Counted from the first letter of the stretch, positions 16,556 through 25,476 are shown. The stretch is 55,687 bases of DNA from CAYLLT01 sp964591605 (GCA_964591605.1 CAZQEN010000002.1:1-55687); one strand, 5' to 3'. The notes: generated by a model from the letters alone, not told the origin. A program made the numbers and translations.

Positions 16556-17788
16556 TCAGGCGGCCAGAGAAGCCAGGGCTTCGCGAGCCTCCTGATACTG
16601 ATCATTCAATTCGAGCGCCCGGCGATAAGCGGTCCGGGCCCGCTCGATGCTTCCGATGCGCTGGCACAGTCGTCCCATGAGGCAGTGCACATCGGGGTAG
16701 TCGGCGCCGGCGCTGATGGCCGCTTCGATGCGATCGACGGCGTCGGCGGCGCGATCGGTCTGGGCGTAAAGCTGGGCGAGCAGGATCAGGGCGTTGACGT
16801 AACGCGGATTGATCTGCAGGGCACGCTCAGCGGCGGCGATGGCCTGCGTCGAGCAGGCGAGGCGCTGCTGCACCAGGCCGTATCGATACTGGAGATCGGC
16901 GTAGCCGGGATGTTTCTCGAGGGTGCGGCGGAGCGTGGCGGACAGGGTGAGAAACACCTCCGGATCGGCGGCGGTGGGCGGCAGCGCAACGAAGGCGTCG
17001 ATAAACTCGGGCTCTTCGAGGATGATGCGGGCGAGCCGGTCGAGAGCGCGGTGGTCGATCCGGGTGCGGGCGGCCGGGGCGACGCTCAGGATCCGCGCCG
17101 CCTCTTCGGGAGCCAGCAGGGTGAGCTGCCAGGCGATCCGGGAGTTTTCCGGTTCAATCTGGTGGGCCCGTTCCAGGTAGCGCAGGGCCCGCTCGTGACG
17201 GCCCTGAATGGCGCAACACTGGGCGAGGCGTTCGAGGGCGCGGGCATGCGAAGGGTCGCGGGCGATCGCGGCCTCGAAGTGATGCTGGGCCTGACTCAGT
17301 TCACCCATGGCGGCGGCGACAATGCCGAGCTGATGGTGGACTTCCGCATCGCCGGGTCGATGCCGCACGGCCTGGCGGAGCGTGGCGACCGCGCGGAAGG
17401 GGTCGCCGGCCTGGTACTGGGCGAGGGCGAGCCGGACCCACGTTTCGCCCGTCTCGTGTCCCAGCGCGAGAGCCTGCTCGAGCTGATGACTGGCGGCATC
17501 GAAGCGTCGCTGGGCCAGATAGCAGTCGGCCAGATAATGAGGCAGATCGGTCGTGCTCGGGCTGAGTTCGCCGGCGGCGGTGAAGTGCGCGGCGGCCTGG
17601 TCGTGCCGGCCGGCCTGGAGAAGCTCGCAGGCCAGACGGTGGTGCGAGCGGCTCAGGTAATAGCGGGCGAGTGTCGAGGCGGGGTCGCCCTCGCGGGCGG
17701 CGGCGGCTTCGAGCAGCGAAACGGCGTCGGCATAGCGCCGCTGCCCGTAGGCTGCCATTCCCCGTTCGTAGTGCTCGCGCGTCGTCAT
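16556..17788 (-). CDS. Tetratricopeptide-repeat protein
   Basis: The ATG at 17788 starts TTREHYERGMAAYGQRRYAD, the first TPR helix pair; the frame stays open for 63 codons upstream but that part is not protein-like. The 410-residue protein consists of TPR repeats, with a central non-canonical stretch (RILSVAPAARTRIDHRALDRLA). It precedes the second TPR gene by 12 bp, and the two probably work together. Partner and process are unknown. Confidence 0.82.
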   Translation of the reverse strand: MTTREHYERGMAAYGQRRYADAVSLLEAAAAREGDPASTLARYYLSRSHHRLACELLQAGRHDQAAAHFTAAGELSPSTTDLPHYLADCYLAQRRFDAASHQLEQALALGHETGETWVRLALAQYQAGDPFRAVATLRQAVRHRPGDAEVHHQLGIVAAAMGELSQAQHHFEAAIARDPSHARALERLAQCCAIQGRHERALRYLERAHQIEPENSRIAWQLTLLAPEEAARILSVAPAARTRIDHRALDRLARIILEEPEFIDAFVALPPTAADPEVFLTLSATLRRTLEKHPGYADLQYRYGLVQQRLACSTQAIAAAERALQINPRYVNALILLAQLYAQTDRAADAVDRIEAAISAGADYPDVHCLMGRLCQRIGSIERARTAYRRALELNDQYQEAREALASLAA

Positions 17789-18254
17789 GCGGTTGACGAG
17801 GCCGCCGCTTCTGAGAAGCCGCCCCTCCACCGCTGTATCGGCTGGCGGGTGGCGGGCGATGAGATGGCGCGAGCATACTGAAAACGGGGTTTCGGACCGT
17901 CCGCGAAGATGCGGATTTGGGAGGGGCCACACGGGCGTCAGGGTCGATGACCTGATCGGCGGGGCAGAATGCGGCAACCATCAGAACCCGGGGCGTGAGC
18001 GACAGGCCTTGCGTCCATCCGTCCGAGGATCAGGCCCACTCGCTGACGCTCGGGGTTCTGATAATGGCCCCGCCCCAGGCGTCACGCCCCCGGGCGGCGT
18101 GCAGGCGGGCGTGCATGTATTCGCTTGCAGCGTGTCCGGATAAACTGACGCGCCGGGAGGCAGATGCATGCACCAGCGAGTCGAGCGAATCACGGATGGG
18201 CTCAGCGTAAGCCGGTGCGGCGGCGGGAGGCCGGCGCGAGCCGGAACATTCACG
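17789..18254. other. Divergent intergenic region containing a nested palindrome
   Basis: This 466-bp region separates the TPR operon from the binding-protein gene. It contains the palindromic element at 17941-18091. No gene is supported. Confidence 0.6.
17941..18091. repeat. Nested palindromic element, form without the 63-bp insertion
   Basis: Inner arms are ATCAGAACCCGGGGCGTGAG-CGA (17980-18002) and its near-complement TCGCTGACGCTCGGGGTTCT-GAT (18040-18062), with 20 of 23 positions pairing. Outer ends are GGGTCGATGACCTGATCGGC and GGCGTCACGCCCC. The left inner arm is followed directly by CAGGCC, which corresponds to the empty site of the 63-bp insertion at 21165-21227. Confidence 0.75.
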
Positions 18255-19277
18255 ATGGTCCGCGCGGGGCTGGTGCAGGCATGGCCGCTGATGGGGTTTG
18301 CCCTGCTCGGGGGATGTGGCGAGGGCGGGGGTGGACCGACGACGCAGCCGTCTGCGCCAGCTCCGCGATTGATGCAGGGCTACATCGCGTTCGTGGGGGC
18401 AGGCGAGACCCATCCGCTCTGGCCCGTCTTGCGGCGCAGCGCTGAGAACTATTCGGAGAGCGTGGGCACGATCGAGGTCCGCTATCTGAACCCGGCGGGT
18501 CGCTCTCCGCAGGATCAGATCAATCTGCTGCGGGGTTTGACGGACCCCGCGATGCGCGGGTTGTGCGTACAGGTCGAGGATCCGCTGGCCCTGCCGGGGG
18601 TGATTGACGAGATTGAGGACCGCGGGGTGGCGATCGTTCCGATGATTCATCCGCTTCCGGGCGAGACCCGGGCGGGGTTTGCCGGGCTCAATAACGAAGA
18701 GATGGGTACCCTCCTGGCGGATGCAACGGCCCGTGTGCTGGGCGGACACGGGAGCATCATGCTCCTGCACGCGGGGGCCGAGCATCCGGTGTACGGCCCG
18801 CGGCTGTCGGCCTTCGACGAGGAGATCGAACGGCACCGTCAAATCGAGGTGTTCGCCCGGGTGGATTGTCACGGCGACGCGCTACAGGCCCGCCGGCTGA
18901 TCCGGGAACGGTCGGAGCGGTTTCCGCGCCTGTCAGCGTGGGTGAGCCTGGGGGAGTGGGCAACGTCGGGGCTGACGTCGGAGCAGGCTCTGGGCCTGCC
19001 CGCGGGGTGCCGGCTGATCACCTGCGGGGGAGGGCCCGAACAGTGGCCGTTGATCCGCAGCGGGCGGTGCCCTGCGGTCGTCGTGGCCGATTACCACCGG
19101 GTCGGGGCGAAGGCCCTGCAGTTCGGCGAGACGGCCATTCGCCGGGCGTCGAGCTTTGAGAGCCGGTACGTGGCGCCGCTCAAGGTGATCGATGCGGCGG
19201 GGCTGGACCAGCACATCGCCGACTGGCAACAGTGGCTCGCGAGCCGGCCGGCGGCGAGTCCGGCGGCCGCGCGATAG
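18255..19277 (+). CDS. Periplasmic-binding-protein-like (type 1) lipoprotein
   Basis: The ATG at 18255 gives a lipoprotein signal ending ALLGGC; the frame is open upstream but the earlier part is not signal-like. The body of about 320 residues has the type 1 periplasmic-binding-protein pattern of sugar ABC transporters and LacI-like receptors: GYIAFVGAGETHPLWPVL, GLCVQVEDPLALPGVIDE, VAIVPMIHPLPG, and later HGSIMLLHAG and CPAVVVADYHRVG. No permease or ATPase adjoins it, so its ligand and partner are unknown. Confidence 0.75.
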   Translation: MVRAGLVQAWPLMGFALLGGCGEGGGGPTTQPSAPAPRLMQGYIAFVGAGETHPLWPVLRRSAENYSESVGTIEVRYLNPAGRSPQDQINLLRGLTDPAMRGLCVQVEDPLALPGVIDEIEDRGVAIVPMIHPLPGETRAGFAGLNNEEMGTLLADATARVLGGHGSIMLLHAGAEHPVYGPRLSAFDEEIERHRQIEVFARVDCHGDALQARRLIRERSERFPRLSAWVSLGEWATSGLTSEQALGLPAGCRLITCGGGPEQWPLIRSGRCPAVVVADYHRVGAKALQFGETAIRRASSFESRYVAPLKVIDAAGLDQHIADWQQWLASRPAASPAAAR

Positions 19278-19439
19278 CAGGCGTCTGGCGGCAGGCTGAT
19301 GGAGCTTTGAACGCACGTGCGGGAGTGCAAAAAGGGTACGGCAACCACGTCAAGCCCTCGCTGGCGCTTCGGGCTCTGTTGACGCTGCGGACGATTGGCG
19401 CGAGAGGGTGATCGGCGCGGCCAGGGATCGTGATTCGCC
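19278..19439. repeat. Intergenic region with a CGTCAA/TTGACG palindrome
   Basis: A palindrome at 19348-19384 has CGTCAA and TTGACG as outer arms and GCCC/GGGC within, around TCGCTGGCGCTTC. I recall similar strings being dispersed in planctomycete genomes. Confidence 0.6.
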
Positions 19440-20936
19440 ATGAGTGCGCCTGCCACAGCCAGACGGGACGATCCTTCCGGCCGAGGGCTCGGCGAGGCAT
19501 CGCTTCCAGGCTGGATCGAGCGTTTGTTTGTGCCCCTTCCGATCGGGCCGCTCGTGTATTTCCGCGTGGCGTTCGGGGCGATTCTGCTCTGGGAGATTGC
19601 CCGCTACTTTGCGTCCGGGTGGATCCGCTCTCACTACCTGACCGGCCGCTTTGCGTTCAAGTATTACGGGTTCGAGTGGGTGCAGGCCTGGCCGAGAGAG
19701 TGGCTGTACGTGCATTTTGCGGTCACCGGCCTGGCGGCGGCGGGCATTCTGCTGGGAGCGGCCTATCGGCTGTCGGCCATCGTGTTTTTCGCGGGATTCA
19801 CGTACGTTTTCCTGCTCGACCAGTTGTACTACCTGAATCACCTCTATCTGGTGTGCCTGCTGGCGTTCCTGCTGATGTTTGTGCCGGCCCACCGGGCGTT
19901 TTCGGTCGATGCGCGGCTGCGGCCGGGGTTGCGGGCGAGCCACGTACCGGCGTGGACCCTGCACCTGCTGCGGTTTCAGGTCGGCATCGTGTATGTCTTC
20001 GGCGGCATTGCCAAACTCAATGCCGACTGGCTCCGCGGCGAGCCCATCCGGACGTGGCTGAGGAACCGGCCGGAGATGTCTGTGCTCGATCTGGCGCTGA
20101 AGACGGAGCCGGCCGTCCGGGTGATCTGCTATGGCGGACTGCTGCTCGACCTGCTGATCGTGCCCCTGTTGCTGTGGCGGCGGACGCGATGGCCGGCCGC
20201 GGCCGCCCTCGTCGTATTCCACCTGTCCAACGCGGCGCTGTTCCAGATCGGCATCTTTCCCTGGTTCATGCTCGCGACCACGCCGCTGTTCTTTCCGCCC
20301 GAGTGGTGGAACCGGCCGGGCGGCAGCGGTGTCCGGCCGGTGGACGCCGCTGCCGAGCCGCCGACGGCGGCCCGCGAACGGTCTCACGCGGCACATGACG
20401 CGCCTGGCGGCTCGCACCGGCGGGCGATGGTCGCCGGGTGCCTGGGCGCCTACGTTCTGATTCAGGTTCTCGTTCCTTTGCGGCACTTTCTCTATCCGGG
20501 AGTCGTCCACTGGACTGAAGAGGGGCACCGCTTCTCCTGGCACATGAAGCTGCGGGCGAAGAGAGTGCAGTCCGCGGAGTTTCGGGCGTCCGATCCGGAT
20601 GCCCAGCTCTCGTGGGAAGTTCCCACCGAGCCGTATCTGCCGCGTCGGCACCTGATGCGGGCGGCGGGGCGGCCGGACATGGTCCAGCAGCTCGCCCGGG
20701 CGATCTCGCAGGATCTGCGGGCCCAGGGTCACCCTCACGTCGAGGTCCGGGTATCGGTGATCGCGGCTCTGAACGATCACCCGCCGCAGGAGCTGATCGA
20801 TCCGGAGGTGGATCTGGGGCGGACACCGCGGTCGCTGCGGCCGGCGGGCTGGATTGTGCCGTTGGCGCCCTGCGAACACGCCGAAGCGGAGTTCGAGCCG
20901 CCGGAAGAGGACGAACTCGACAGCCCGGAAGAGTAG
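19440..20936 (+). CDS. HTTM / vitamin K-dependent gamma-carboxylase-like membrane protein
   Basis: The 498-residue protein has about six membrane segments and the HTTM family blocks: PLVYFRVAFGAILLWEIARY, LLDQLYYLNHLYLVCLLAF, QVGIVYVFGGIAKLNADWL and WFMLATTPLFFPPEWW. Lys192 in GGIAKLNADW aligns with the catalytic-base lysine of animal gamma-glutamyl carboxylase (the KKLDADW context). The C-terminal soluble part contains LVPLRHFLYPG and the WTEEG-x4-SWHMKLR block common to this family. Bacterial substrates are not known. The acidic C-terminal tail is unusual. It follows the binding-protein gene by 162 bp. Confidence 0.88.
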   Translation: MSAPATARRDDPSGRGLGEASLPGWIERLFVPLPIGPLVYFRVAFGAILLWEIARYFASGWIRSHYLTGRFAFKYYGFEWVQAWPREWLYVHFAVTGLAAAGILLGAAYRLSAIVFFAGFTYVFLLDQLYYLNHLYLVCLLAFLLMFVPAHRAFSVDARLRPGLRASHVPAWTLHLLRFQVGIVYVFGGIAKLNADWLRGEPIRTWLRNRPEMSVLDLALKTEPAVRVICYGGLLLDLLIVPLLLWRRTRWPAAAALVVFHLSNAALFQIGIFPWFMLATTPLFFPPEWWNRPGGSGVRPVDAAAEPPTAARERSHAAHDAPGGSHRRAMVAGCLGAYVLIQVLVPLRHFLYPGVVHWTEEGHRFSWHMKLRAKRVQSAEFRASDPDAQLSWEVPTEPYLPRRHLMRAAGRPDMVQQLARAISQDLRAQGHPHVEVRVSVIAALNDHPPQELIDPEVDLGRTPRSLRPAGWIVPLAPCEHAEAEFEPPEEDELDSPEE

Positions 20937-21102
20937 CGACGGGCTCAAACCCGGCGTGAATGACGGGAAGATCACAAACTGAGGGTCAGAGGCGCGATCC
21001 ACCGCTCGTGCCCTGGGGCGTATCCGGAGTTCAGCGGCAAACCGGTGGCACGGGCAGCGGGTACGCCGCCCGTGCGAGCCTCCCGACAGGTCCCGTGCCC
21101 GG

Positions 21103-21354
21103 GGGTCGGTGACATGATCGGCGGGATGGGACGCCTCAGTGATCAGAACCCGGAGCGTGAGCGACCCTTGACGCGCCAGGCGGCCTGGCCGCTCTTGAAC
21201 GCGAATGCGTTCCTGGCGTGTCAAGGGCGACGGGCCTGCCGCTCGATGAGAGAAGCCCCCCGACGACCGGCAGGGCTCACCTCGATCGCGTGCAAGGCCC
21301 CTCACTGACGTTCGGGGTTCTGATCAAGGGCGCCACCCCAAGCGTCACGGGCCC
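21103..21354. repeat. Nested palindromic element carrying a 63-bp insertion
   Basis: Outer ends are GGTCGGTGACATGATCGGCG and the complement-like GGCGCCACCCCAAGCGTCAC. The next arms are ATCAGAACCCGGAGCGTGAG (21142-21161) and CTGACGTTCGGGGTTCTGAT (21305-21324). Directly after the left arm the 63-bp element 21165-21227 is inserted between CGA copies. Confidence 0.8.
21165..21227 (+). mobile_element. 63-bp MITE-like element, copy 1, with 3-bp target duplication CGA
   Basis: The ends CCCTTGACGCGCCAGG and CCTGGCGTGTCAAGGG pair at 15 of 16 positions. The interior holds two small palindromes (GGCCTGGCC and AACGCGAATGCGTT). CGA occurs at 21162-21164 and again at 21228-21230. The homologous palindrome at 17941-18091 lacks the insertion, showing the pre-insertion state. 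It has no coding capacity, so any transposase acts in trans. Confidence 0.75.
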
Positions 21355-21472
21355 CGTGCCCGGTCCGATGGGGCCATGGCGGCGCGGCCGGCGGGGTGTT
21401 AACTTACATTCACGCGCCGCCGGGTCCGGTCAGGATGCCGGACCTCTTGAACACACTGACAGGAGGAATCAC

Positions 21473-22003
21473 ATGCGAATCGCATCCGGGAGCCTGGTGT
21501 CGGCCGTCCTGCTGACGGCTCTGGGGGGATGTGCGTCGAACCCCATCGTGGGGCACGGCGCCGTGCAGACGGGGCGGTATGACGGAGACGTGGGCATTTC
21601 GGGCAATGGAACGACGCTGACCATTCAGGCGGGCTCGAACGTCACGAAGCTTTCGATCCTGGGAGACGGGTGCAAGGTGACGGTGGAGGACGGGGCGGTC
21701 GTCAACAAGATTGAGTTCTGGGGCAACGGGAGCACGGTGAACATCCCGGTGGACCTGGAGGTGAAGGTGGCGGCGATGGGCACGAACCAGGTGATCCGGC
21801 GTCCGGCGTCCGGCAAGACCACGCCGCGGCAGCCGGGCGGCGGCCCGAAGGCTCCAGCGCCCAGCGGCAGCGCTGGCCATCGCGCCGGGCCGACGGCGAG
21901 CGCTCAACCGATCTCGCCTCCGGCGGGCGGGCCGCCGGATTCGGCGGGCGGGGCGGGGGCGGGAGCGTCCGCTTCGCGGCCGGCGCAGGGTCTGCCGTAT
22001 TGA
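21473..22003 (+). CDS. DUF3060-like lipoprotein
   Basis: AGGAGG lies 7 bp before the ATG at 21473. The signal peptide ends TALGGC, a lipobox. The mature protein has a short right-handed beta-helix-like repeat with G-N-T spacing (GNGTTLTIQAGSNVTKLSI; GDGCKVTVEDGAVVNKIEF; GNGSTVNIP), as in DUF3060 proteins. A long Pro/Gly/Ala/Ser-rich low-complexity tail of about 70 residues follows and is probably disordered. It presumably resides at a membrane surface; the function is unknown. Confidence 0.8.
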   Translation: MRIASGSLVSAVLLTALGGCASNPIVGHGAVQTGRYDGDVGISGNGTTLTIQAGSNVTKLSILGDGCKVTVEDGAVVNKIEFWGNGSTVNIPVDLEVKVAAMGTNQVIRRPASGKTTPRQPGGGPKAPAPSGSAGHRAGPTASAQPISPPAGGPPDSAGGAGAGASASRPAQGLPY

Positions 22004-22082
22004 GGACCTGCCGCAGGGGGACACCGGGGCGGCTGTACGCGCGGCAGGCACGGCGCATGCCGGCGCGGGCAAACGGGACCAG

Positions 22083-24137
22083 CTATACAGGGTGAATAGT
22101 GGGTTCAGGAAGCACCGCCTCACAGGCGGCTTCGGGCGCGGTTCTGACGGCCGGGCGGGGGGCGCCGGCGACGGTCGCCGTCACCGACGGAGTGTATTCG
22201 GGAACGACGGCCTGCAATTCGGCGCGGATCTGGGAGGGGGTGGCGATGTCCACGATATCCAGCAGACGCTGGATTCCCGAGCAGACGCGCTGGAAGTCTT
22301 CGGGCCGTTTGCGGATGATGCCGATCTTGGGATGAGCCGTCCGGCTCACGCCTTCGCCATCAATCGAAAGCTCTTCGAACAGTTTTTCGCCGGGCCGGAT
22401 GCCGGTGAACTTGATCTCGATGTCCTCGTGCGGGCGCAGGCCGCTGAGGGTGATGAGGTCGATGGCCAGATCCACGATCTTGACGGGTTCGCCCATGTCG
22501 AGGAGGAAGATCTCGCCGCCGACGCCCATCGCGCCGGCCTGGAGCACAAGCTGCGAGGCTTCGGGGATGGTCATGAAATAGCGGGTCATCTCCGGGTGAG
22601 TGACCGTGACGGGTCCGCCGCGGGCGATCTGCTCCTTGAAGATGGGCACGACGCTGCCGCTGCTGCCCAGGACGTTGCCGAAGCGGACGGTGACGAACTC
22701 GGTGCGGGTGTTGGTGTGGGCGCCGAGCTGCTGGACGTACATTTCGGCGACGCGCTTGGTGCAACCCATGATGCTCGTGGGGTTGACGGCCTTATCGGTG
22801 GAGATCATCACGAATTTGGCGACGCCGGCCTCGGACGCGGCGTCGGCCAGGGTGCGCGTGCCGGCGACGTTGTTCTTGATGGCTTCGCCCGGGTTCCACT
22901 CCATCATGGGCACGTGTTTGTGGGCGGCGGCGTGGAAGATCGCGCTCGGGCGCTCGGACCGGAGGATGCGGCAGAGCCGTGGTGCGTCGGCGATGTCGGC
23001 GACGTAGGGCACGCAGTCGATCTGAGGGAAGAGGGCGGCGAGCTCACGGTCGATCTCGAAGAGGGCGTTCTCCATCCGCTCGACGAGCAGGAGGCGCTTG
23101 GGGCGGAAGCGGCAGATCTGGCGGCACATCTCGGAACCGATGGACCCGCCCGCCCCGGTGACCATGATGACCTTGCCCTGGATGTATTCGCCGATGGCCC
23201 GGGTATCGAGGGTGACCGGATCGCGGCCGAGCAGGTCGCTGATGTCGACGGGGCGGATCTGCGAAACCTGGACCTTGCCCTCGATGAGATCGCTGACCGC
23301 GGGCATGGTGCGGAACTGCAGGTTCATGCCCTGGCACTGCTCGACGAGGGGGCGCATCTGACGCGGCGTCGCATAGGGGGGGGCGATGATCACCTCGTCG
23401 ACCGACTTGAGCTCGCAGATCCCGCGGATGTCATGGGTCCGGCCGAGGACCTCGATGCCGCGGATGCGGGCGCTCTGCTTGGCCTGATCGTCATCGAGGA
23501 ATCCGACGACCTGGTAGCGGTCCTCGGAGGCGCGGATGATCTCGCGGAGAATCGAGTCGCCGCTGTCGCCGGCACCGACGATGAGGATGCGCGACTGGGC
23601 GACCTGGGGCAGCGGGCGGAGCTCCTCGTAATAGAAGCGGTAACCGACACGGGCGGTGGAGACCATGGCGATCGTGAAAACCCAGTCGAGCAGGAACACG
23701 CCGTTGGGCACGAAAACCTTCCAGGCCCAGCCCTGCCACTCCGCGATCCAGATGTACACGCAGTAGATCACCACGCACAGAATGATGCTCCAGTGCGAGG
23801 CCTTGATGATGGAGAAGAGGTCGCGGAGTCCGACGTACTTCCACGAATCCCGGTAGAGGCCGAGCCGTCCGAAGACGGCGAGCTTCACGGCCAGGGTCAT
23901 GGGCAGGTACATGAGATAATGCGAGTAGAACCACGGGGATTCCGGGTCCGACTTGAAGTCGTACCGGAGAGCAAAGGCAATGAGCAGGCTGAAGGTGAAG
24001 AGAACGGCGTGGGCGGCAAGGGACAGCCAGACGCGATATCGGATGCGCCAACTGACGGGAGCTTCCGCGGAAAGTCCGTCCCTGCGGGGGGCGGCGGATG
24101 GCTGCGGCTCGGGGGTTGCTGAACTCTGCTCCGCCAT
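22083..24137 (-). CDS. Membrane-bound nucleotide-sugar 4,6-dehydratase, CapD/WbpM/FlaA1 long form
   Basis: The 684-residue protein has four N-terminal membrane segments (from about residue 35 to 165), then a CoA-binding-like Rossmann domain (RILIVGAGDSGDSILREI). The catalytic extended-SDR domain starts at MVTGAGGSIGSEMCRQI. The triad is ISTDKAV followed by M-x3-K (SIMGCTKR), with Met replacing Tyr as is usual for this subfamily. Further blocks are HAAAHKHVPMME and FTGIRPGEKLFEEL. It would convert UDP-GlcNAc-type sugars for surface polysaccharide. No other polysaccharide genes adjoin it. The C-terminus ends in a Pro/Ala/Val-rich tail. Confidence 0.9.
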   Translation of the reverse strand: MAEQSSATPEPQPSAAPRRDGLSAEAPVSWRIRYRVWLSLAAHAVLFTFSLLIAFALRYDFKSDPESPWFYSHYLMYLPMTLAVKLAVFGRLGLYRDSWKYVGLRDLFSIIKASHWSIILCVVIYCVYIWIAEWQGWAWKVFVPNGVFLLDWVFTIAMVSTARVGYRFYYEELRPLPQVAQSRILIVGAGDSGDSILREIIRASEDRYQVVGFLDDDQAKQSARIRGIEVLGRTHDIRGICELKSVDEVIIAPPYATPRQMRPLVEQCQGMNLQFRTMPAVSDLIEGKVQVSQIRPVDISDLLGRDPVTLDTRAIGEYIQGKVIMVTGAGGSIGSEMCRQICRFRPKRLLLVERMENALFEIDRELAALFPQIDCVPYVADIADAPRLCRILRSERPSAIFHAAAHKHVPMMEWNPGEAIKNNVAGTRTLADAASEAGVAKFVMISTDKAVNPTSIMGCTKRVAEMYVQQLGAHTNTRTEFVTVRFGNVLGSSGSVVPIFKEQIARGGPVTVTHPEMTRYFMTIPEASQLVLQAGAMGVGGEIFLLDMGEPVKIVDLAIDLITLSGLRPHEDIEIKFTGIRPGEKLFEELSIDGEGVSRTAHPKIGIIRKRPEDFQRVCSGIQRLLDIVDIATPSQIRAELQAVVPEYTPSVTATVAGAPRPAVRTAPEAACEAVLPEPTIHPV

Positions 24138-24205
24138 GCTGCGCGTGTCCTTACGGCCTCACCGCCATTCGGGTCGGTCACGGGGCGGTGATCAGGAGTA
24201 CGTCT

Positions 24206-25393
24206 CTACCTCTGCGTTGCCAGCACATCGAGATCGGGCAAAAGGATGGGCTTCTCCGCCGAGGCCGACGGCCGGGTGGCCGCCGGAGATGCATTCGTGC
24301 CTCGCGAGACCGTCCGCTCGATCAGCGGGGCAAGCGAAGGCCAGGGATGGTGAACGGTAGCGGCGATGCTCCGCGCATAGAAGGAGGCCGCCACCTCGTC
24401 GCGTCTGGCCAACAGGAAGATCGAGCGAAGGGCCTGGTATTCCACCACATCCGGATTGGCGATAGCGATCGCTTCGAGTTCCCGGAAGTGAAGCTGAAAG
24501 TCAGTCTTCTGGCCGTATCGGGATTCGATCTGATCGAGCGTGGTCAGGAACTGGGGATCCGGGAGTTCTCCGGTTCGGCGGTTGGGGGTGAGGAGCCACC
24601 GCAGGGCTCCGGCGGCGACGGAGTACTGTTTCGTGGCGATCGCCGGAAAGATGCGGGCCACTTCGACCTCGGCCCGCGGCGCCGGATCATCCGTACACAC
24701 GCTGGCGGCCAGAGCGAAGAGATCACCGGCAGCGCGGTACTGGCCTTCGCGGAACTTCTGCCAGCCCTGTTCCATGAAGCCCGCCCGGCGGCCGTCGATG
24801 TATTCCTTGACCAGGCTCTCGATGGGAACGGGGTCCCGCTGCAGAGGTATTGCCTCGGCGGGCTGAGAGCTGGCTGCGTTTTCGTGGATCGCGACGGCCG
24901 CCAGCCTCGGGCTGGGCAGCATCGGGAGATCCGGGCGCCGCATCAGCAAGCCCGGGTTGTCGCGGGTCAGCGGCGGATACGCTGAGCCGCCACCCCAACT
25001 GCCGAGCGAGCCGAGGCCGCTGCCGGAATAGTATCGCCGTCCGAAAAGACTGGTGCCGGTGGGCTGGGGTGAAGATGGGGCGAATCCCGAGCCGTAACCC
25101 ACACCCGCCCTTCCCGATCGGCGAAGGGTGGAGCCGGCGCCCACCTGCATGGAAAAGTTGAGCGGGGTACCAAGGGTGGACACATCGCCAGGTCTTGCCC
25201 CACGGGGAAGCTGAGGGATGGAACCCGCAGGCGTGAGCCTGCTGAGCGTCCGAAAAGTGTCGGTCAAGACCTGACTGGGACCGTTGGCAGAGGGCTGGTT
25301 GGTCCAGAGCTGCGCGGTCGCGCTGCCTGTGAAAACCAGAAGCGGGCACCCGGCGAGCAATGCCATAAACCGATAATTGCAGCGTATTTGCAT
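24206..25393 (-). CDS. Secreted hypothetical protein with TPR-like C-terminal half
   Basis: An ATG at 25393 opens a signal peptide ending SATAQ. The N-terminal third is Gly/Ser/Pro-rich and probably disordered. From residue 200 a helical region (RRAGFMEQGWQKFREGQYRA; GDLFALAASVC) resembles TPR units in planctomycete tetratricopeptide proteins. The function is unknown. It is 68 bp upstream of the CapD gene on the same strand and may be co-transcribed, which suggests an envelope role. Confidence 0.7.
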   Translation of the reverse strand: MQIRCNYRFMALLAGCPLLVFTGSATAQLWTNQPSANGPSQVLTDTFRTLSRLTPAGSIPQLPRGARPGDVSTLGTPLNFSMQVGAGSTLRRSGRAGVGYGSGFAPSSPQPTGTSLFGRRYYSGSGLGSLGSWGGGSAYPPLTRDNPGLLMRRPDLPMLPSPRLAAVAIHENAASSQPAEAIPLQRDPVPIESLVKEYIDGRRAGFMEQGWQKFREGQYRAAGDLFALAASVCTDDPAPRAEVEVARIFPAIATKQYSVAAGALRWLLTPNRRTGELPDPQFLTTLDQIESRYGQKTDFQLHFRELEAIAIANPDVVEYQALRSIFLLARRDEVAASFYARSIAATVHHPWPSLAPLIERTVSRGTNASPAATRPSASAEKPILLPDLDVLATQR

Positions 25394-25447
25394 GCCAGTA
25401 CGATCTCGAAAACCACGTTATCGCGGCGCGAGCGGGAGACTCCTGTC

Positions 25448-25476
25448 ACTGTAAACCCGGTGGTCCGTCAAATCAA
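25448..25476 (-). promoter_or_regulatory. Possible promoter of the secreted TPR-like gene
   Basis: On the minus strand TTGATT and TACAGT are separated by 17 bp, about 55 bp before the start at 25393. Confidence 0.35.

Larger units (their letters stand above)
20937..21472. other. Intergenic region dominated by a triply nested palindrome
   Basis: This 536-bp region contains the element at 21103-21354 with a 63-bp insertion. The remainder includes GGCACGGGCAGCGG / CCGCCCGTGC-like short inverted repeats. Frames open through it are not protein-like. Confidence 0.6.

Noticed and set aside
22092..24122. Long open frames on the strand opposite known genes (for example 22092-24122 + and 52688-55141 +)
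   Set aside because: They lie opposite clear CapD and NatB/NatA genes, have Gly/Asp/Glu/Arg-heavy compositions typical of high-GC antisense frames, and show no domain signatures.
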